From positions 1 to 10,000 of the forward strand of contig NZ_JAIWOF010000190.1 in the NCBI RefSeq assembly GCF_020217025.1: a stretch of 10,000 nt of DNA, given 5' to 3'. The position numbers were made by a program, and so were the translations under genes. The notes under the pieces were generated by a model. It made no database searches, was not told where the DNA came from, and was given only the letters and a program-made list of their open reading frames with translations. The DNA comes from Flavobacterium sp. (GTDB lineage Bacteria > Bacteroidota > Bacteroidia > Flavobacteriales > Flavobacteriaceae). Below are positions 7,028 through 10,000 of the stretch, piece by piece; position 1 is the first letter of the stretch; the number at the start of each line of letters is the position of its first letter.

Positions 7028-8131
7028 TTAATTCTTAAAAGTTACAATATAAGCAGAAGTATATCCTTTTTTCTTAGCTTCATCTAATTTTTTCTTACAA
7101 GCGTTATAATCTGTTTCTTCACCATAAAAATACTTGTATAGTTTGTTTTCTTTTTCAAAAGTAATTCCTTTTAAACCTTTAAAATTAGAAGGTTTTGTTT
7201 CCAATTTTTTTGTTCCTGCTGAAATTTGAACTTTGTAATAGGTTTTGTTTGATTTAGAATTACTCTTTTCTGTTGTAACTCTTTCTGAATCTGAACTTGT
7301 CTTAGTAGAAGTTGATCCTTTTGGCACCACAACAGTTTCCATTTCTGTCACTTCTCCTCCATTGAAAAAATCATTTTTGTAAGCCAAAATAGCATTAGAA
7401 ATAGATTCTGACATTTCTTCTTTTCCGCTTTCAGAACTCAAATATTTAGCTTCATCAGGATGTGAAACAAAACCTAATTCTACAAAAACACCAGGCATAA
7501 CTGTAGCATCTAAAACCCACAAAGGTTGTTGATGAACTCCTTTATCTTTTCTTTTTAATTCATTTCGAAATTGATTTTGAATTAAAGTTGCTAATTCAAT
7601 ACTCTGCAGCAATGACTCTTCTTGTATGATTTTTAAACCAATTAATGTTTCGGGATTATTGGGATCAAAACCTTTATATTTCGTTTTATAATCTGTTTCT
7701 TGAAAAATTACTGCGTTTTCTGTCTTTGCAATTTCCAAATTGGTTCCGGTTCTCGACATTCCCATTACCAAAGTCATTGCTCCTGATGGATTTCCTGTTT
7801 TAACCGAATTGCAATGAACGGAAACAAATAAATTAGCTTTTGCTTTATTTGCGATGTTAGCACGTTCTCTTAATTCTATGAAAACATCCGTTTTTCTAGT
7901 ATATACAACTTCAACATCTTTATTTTTCTCTAAAATTTTTCCAATTTTAAGCACAACATCAAGTGCTACATCTTTTTCTTGTACCCTATTTTTTACAGCT
8001 CCTGGATCTTTTCCACCGTGACCGGCATCTAGAACCACTTTAAATTTAGTGTTATTTTGACTAAATCCAAAGGTGATAGATAAAAGTAAAACCCATAAAA
8101 ACAGCTTTTTAGTATTTTTTTTTGATGGCAT
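7028..8131 (-). CDS. N-acetylmuramoyl-L-alanine amidase with SPOR-like C-terminus (first copy)
   Basis: A periplasmic peptidoglycan amidase of 367 residues and the first gene of the minus-strand operon. It has a signal peptide (basic MPSKKNTKK, hydrophobic LFLWVLLLSITFGF, cut near SQ at 24-25). The Amidase_3 domain is at about 30-255, with zinc ligands H38 (DAGHGGKDPG), E52 and H106 (SVHCNS), and catalytic E218 (FVELGFVS). The linker (about 258-296) is Ser/Thr/Lys-rich, unlike the Glu/Val/Lys-rich linker of its neighbour. A SPOR-like domain at about 297-367 (YYKVQISAGTKK to AYIVTFKN) follows the same pattern as in the paralog (THxKPSNFKGL/TTPSNFKGL region, then KYF, Y..AK.KL.EAK.KGY). The ATG at 8129-8131 has an upstream in-phase leader of about 95 nt from the predicted promoter at 8234-8264. 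Context with lptD and the MCE gene supports an envelope role. Whether the two paralogs divide labour is not visible here. Confidence 0.93.
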   Translation of the reverse strand: MPSKKNTKKLFLWVLLLSITFGFSQNNTKFKVVLDAGHGGKDPGAVKNRVQEKDVALDVVLKIGKILEKNKDVEVVYTRKTDVFIELRERANIANKAKANLFVSVHCNSVKTGNPSGAMTLVMGMSRTGTNLEIAKTENAVIFQETDYKTKYKGFDPNNPETLIGLKIIQEESLLQSIELATLIQNQFRNELKRKDKGVHQQPLWVLDATVMPGVFVELGFVSHPDEAKYLSSESGKEEMSESISNAILAYKNDFFNGGEVTEMETVVVPKGSTSTKTSSDSERVTTEKSNSKSNKTYYKVQISAGTKKLETKPSNFKGLKGITFEKENKLYKYFYGEETDYNACKKKLDEAKKKGYTSAYIVTFKN

Positions 8132-8180
8132 AAAACAAATGATAGGTATTATAAGTTATAATTTTATTAAAACATTATTT

Positions 8181-8205
8181 TTGCAAAAAAATATATGTAA
8201 GTTTG
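8181..8205 (+). promoter_or_regulatory. Candidate lptD promoter, perfect -7 box with short spacer
   Basis: TAAGTTTG at 8198-8205 matches TAnnTTTG exactly on the plus strand. The nearest TTG upstream is at 8181-8183, only 14 nt away rather than the usual 17-23, so the -33 element is doubtful. If used, transcription would begin near 8211-8213, which would rule out TTG 8203 as the lptD start. That leaves GTG 8218 (almost leaderless) or TTG 8254 (leader of about 42 nt). Confidence 0.4.
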
Positions 8206-8217
8206 ACACTTCAAAAA

Positions 8218-10000
8218 GTGAGCCAAATTTTTACAAAAATACTATTAAAAGCATTGCATACAAAGTTATTTCATATCGTTTTTTCAGTAATTTTTCTAAC
8301 ACTAGGAACCACTTCTGTTTTTTCTCAAGAAAATCCGATTCCAAGTACCATTACACTCACAAAAACTGATTTAGTAAAAGTTAAAGATTCTACAGCTATT
8401 GACAGCACTAAAAAGAATAAACCATTTTTAGAAGGCGTCGTTAATATGAAAGCGAAAGAATACGAAAAACTTGATCAAAAGAAAAAAACAGTAACCCTAC
8501 ACGACGAAGCCGAAATTTATTATACCGATTTTGAATTAAAAGCTGGTAAAATAGTTTTAGACTATGAAAAAAACCTAGTCTATGCAGGACGATTAAAAGA
8601 TTCGGCTGGAAATTATATTCAGCGTCCCGTTTTTAAACAAGGGGAAAATATTATTGAACCGGATTCGATTATTTTCCATACCAAATCAAAACGAGCAAAA
8701 GTTTGGAACTCAAGAACGAAGCAAGGAGAATTATTCATAAAAGCTGAAATTTCTAAAAAAGAAAACGATTCCGTTTACTTTATGAAGAATGCTCGCATGA
8801 CCACTTCAAAAAATATTGATGATCCTGAATATTATTTTTTAGTTAGAAAAGTAAAATTTGTTCCTAAGAAAAAAGTAGTAGCTGGATTAACCAATATGGT
8901 AATTATGGACGTTCCTACTCCCATAGGCTTACCATTTGCTTATTTTCCAATAACAGAAAAAAGTTTATCTGGATTTATTATGCCAACTCCTGGACAAAAT
9001 AATAGACAAGGATATTTCCTTCAAAATGGGGGTTATTATTTTGCTTTGAGTGATTATTATGACTTAGCTATTTTGGGAGATTATTACACTAATGGAAGTT
9101 ATGGTTTACGAGCCGAAAGTAGTTATGCAAAACGATACAAATTTAATGGACGCTTAAATTTTAGATTTGAAAACAATATCATCAGTGAGCGAGGATTTCC
9201 TGACTATGTAAAATCAAAACAATACAATATTCAGTGGTCGCATACACAAGACACGAAAGCTTCTGCTGATTCCAGATTTTCTGCCTCTGTAAACTTAGGA
9301 AGTAGTCAGTATTTTAGGCAATCTATAAATATGAACAATGTAGGTTCTAGTTTAAACAATAACCTAAGTTCATCGGTATCCTTTTCTAAAACATTTAGAA
9401 CAATACCTCAAGTTAACATGTCTGTTTCTGCGACACATTCGCAAAATACAAATACAGGAATTATAAATATGACATTACCTACTTTTCAAGGTAGTGTAGA
9501 TCGTATTTATCCATTTGCACCAAAAGATGGAATAAAAAAAGGGATCATAAAGAACATCAATCTTCAATATAATTTAAGAGGTGAAAACAGAATTCAAACT
9601 AACGATTCTTTGTTTTTTACTTCTCAAATGTTTAGAGATGCTAAATCAGGATTACAACATTCCATTCCAATTAACACCAACTTCAAGATTTTTAAATATT
9701 TTAGTGTTTCTGCAGGAACAACTTACAATGAAGTTTGGGTTATGAATACCATTAAAAAGAGTTTTAACTCAATAGAAAACCAAGTTGTAGTTAAAGATGT
9801 TAATGGATTTGAAACGTATAGAACATATAACTTTTCAGCGGGAATTGGAACCACAATTTATGGAACCTTCAATTTTGGAGAAGATAAAAAAATTCAAGCT
9901 ATTCGTCATGTAATGCGTCCCAATGTTAGCTATGGTTATACCCCAAATTTCGATCAGTATTTTGAGAAATATGCCTTAGATGCTACAGGGATTAATTTTG
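8218..10000 (+). CDS. lptD: LPS-assembly protein LptD, Bacteroidota type (3'-truncated by window edge)
   Basis: An open plus-strand frame continues without a stop to the window end; about 594 codons are present. The product is the outer-membrane beta-barrel that inserts lipopolysaccharide into the outer leaflet. A signal peptide ends at VFS|QENP (Q at 8326). A periplasmic OstA-like jellyroll follows (VVNMKAKEYEKLDQKKKTVTLH, IYYTDFELKAGKIVLDY), then the conserved segment PTPIGLPFAYFPITEKSLSGF. After that come alternating aromatic beta-strands of the barrel (YYFALSDYYDLAILGDYYTNGSYGLRAES and onward). The start is uncertain. No ATG is in frame until 8443, which would remove the signal peptide. 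Candidates are TTG 8203, GTG 8218 and TTG 8254; TTG 8254 gives the most standard 24-residue signal peptide (MHTKLFHIVF...). GTG 8218 is chosen here as a compromise. No cysteine occurs in the visible part, unlike the disulfide-linked E. coli protein. It is divergent from the amidase operon. Confidence 0.9.
   Translation, partial: MSQIFTKILLKALHTKLFHIVFSVIFLTLGTTSVFSQENPIPSTITLTKTDLVKVKDSTAIDSTKKNKPFLEGVVNMKAKEYEKLDQKKKTVTLHDEAEIYYTDFELKAGKIVLDYEKNLVYAGRLKDSAGNYIQRPVFKQGENIIEPDSIIFHTKSKRAKVWNSRTKQGELFIKAEISKKENDSVYFMKNARMTTSKNIDDPEYYFLVRKVKFVPKKKVVAGLTNMVIMDVPTPIGLPFAYFPITEKSLSGFIMPTPGQNNRQGYFLQNGGYYFALSDYYDLAILGDYYTNGSYGLRAESSYAKRYKFNGRLNFRFENNIISERGFPDYVKSKQYNIQWSHTQDTKASADSRFSASVNLGSSQYFRQSINMNNVGSSLNNNLSSSVSFSKTFRTIPQVNMSVSATHSQNTNTGIINMTLPTFQGSVDRIYPFAPKDGIKKGIIKNINLQYNLRGENRIQTNDSLFFTSQMFRDAKSGLQHSIPINTNFKIFKYFSVSAGTTYNEVWVMNTIKKSFNSIENQVVVKDVNGFETYRTYNFSAGIGTTIYGTFNFGEDKKIQAIRHVMRPNVSYGYTPNFDQYFEKYALDATGINF
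8234..8264 (-). promoter_or_regulatory. Predicted main promoter of the amidase-to-serB operon (Bacteroidota type)
   Basis: On the minus strand there is TTTG at 8264-8261, a 19-nt spacer, and TATTTTTG at 8241-8234. This matches the established Bacteroidota primary sigma factor consensus (TTTG, 19-21 nt, TAnnTTTG) at every fixed base. Transcription would begin near 8226-8229, giving a leader of roughly 95 nt before the first amidase ATG. The whole promoter lies inside the 5' end of the divergent lptD reading frame, if lptD starts at 8203 or 8218, or straddles its start if at 8254. It is the only fully matching promoter I found in the gaps examined. Confidence 0.6.

Noticed and set aside
8136..8144. 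Minus-strand TATCATTTG, similar to a -7 box
   Set aside because: It has one extra base inside the box and sits only a few bases before the amidase ATG, too close for a normal leader; the 8234-8264 promoter fits far better.
8203..8208. TTGACA resembling an E. coli sigma-70 -35 box
   Set aside because: Bacteroidota use a different promoter consensus, and no TATAAT-like partner lies at the right distance; the hexamer overlaps the TAnnTTTG match.
8073..8369. Plus-strand 98-codon open frame
   Set aside because: It overlaps the amidase start and the lptD start in the wrong frame; the lptD frame continues to the window end with a recognisable product, and this one stops.
1..10000. CRISPR arrays, tRNA/rRNA genes, insertion sequences, phage or defence genes
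   Set aside because: No regularly spaced repeats, no transposase or integrase frames and no RNA-gene signatures were seen; nearly all of the window is occupied by conserved core-type genes.

Overview
The window looks like chromosomal DNA from a member of the Bacteroidota, most likely Flavobacterium or a close relative in the Flavobacteriaceae. The DNA is strongly AT-rich. The proteins resemble flavobacterial families I recognise: a two-ACT-domain SerB of about 407 residues, a Bacteroidota-type LptD, a short MlaD-like MCE protein, and a secreted glycoside hydrolase family 3 (GH3) enzyme. The intergenic spaces carry matches to the Bacteroidota promoter (TTTG, about 19 nt, TAnnTTTG), and ribosome binding sites of the GGAGG type are not evident. 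Gene names rest on family recognition from translated sequence; no search was run.

Layout: The left edge holds the first 83 codons of a secreted GH3-type enzyme on the minus strand (<1-251). After a 144-bp gap, eight minus-strand genes fill 396-8131 with gaps of only 2 to 35 bp, so they probably form one long operon read from right to left. In transcription order they are: two tandem N-acetylmuramoyl-L-alanine amidases with SPOR-like C-termini (7028-8131 and 5887-7014), an MCE/MlaD-like lipid-transport protein (4898-5851), a membrane-anchored 2x[4Fe-4S] oxidoreductase (3565-4887), its cysteine-rich CCG-domain partner (2741-3532), a small secreted four-cysteine protein (2125-2727), a small cytosolic protein of unknown function (1640-2122), and phosphoserine phosphatase serB (396-1619). 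Diverging from this operon on the plus strand is lptD (about 8218 to beyond 10000), the outer-membrane LPS translocon, cut by the right edge.

Biology: The right half is a cell-envelope module covering LPS insertion (LptD), septal peptidoglycan splitting (two amidases) and phospholipid trafficking (MCE protein). The middle is an uncharacterised Hdr/Dsr-like membrane redox pair, followed by small orphan proteins and a serine-biosynthesis gene. The divergent start region contains a very good minus-strand promoter lying inside the 5' part of lptD, and a partial plus-strand promoter 5' of lptD. No RNA genes, insertion sequences, CRISPR arrays or phage genes were seen. The region looks like conserved core genome rather than an accessory island. 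The points most worth a second look are the overlapping divergent promoters with a non-ATG lptD start, the lopsided CCG protein and its unknown electron circuit, and the two orphan small proteins.
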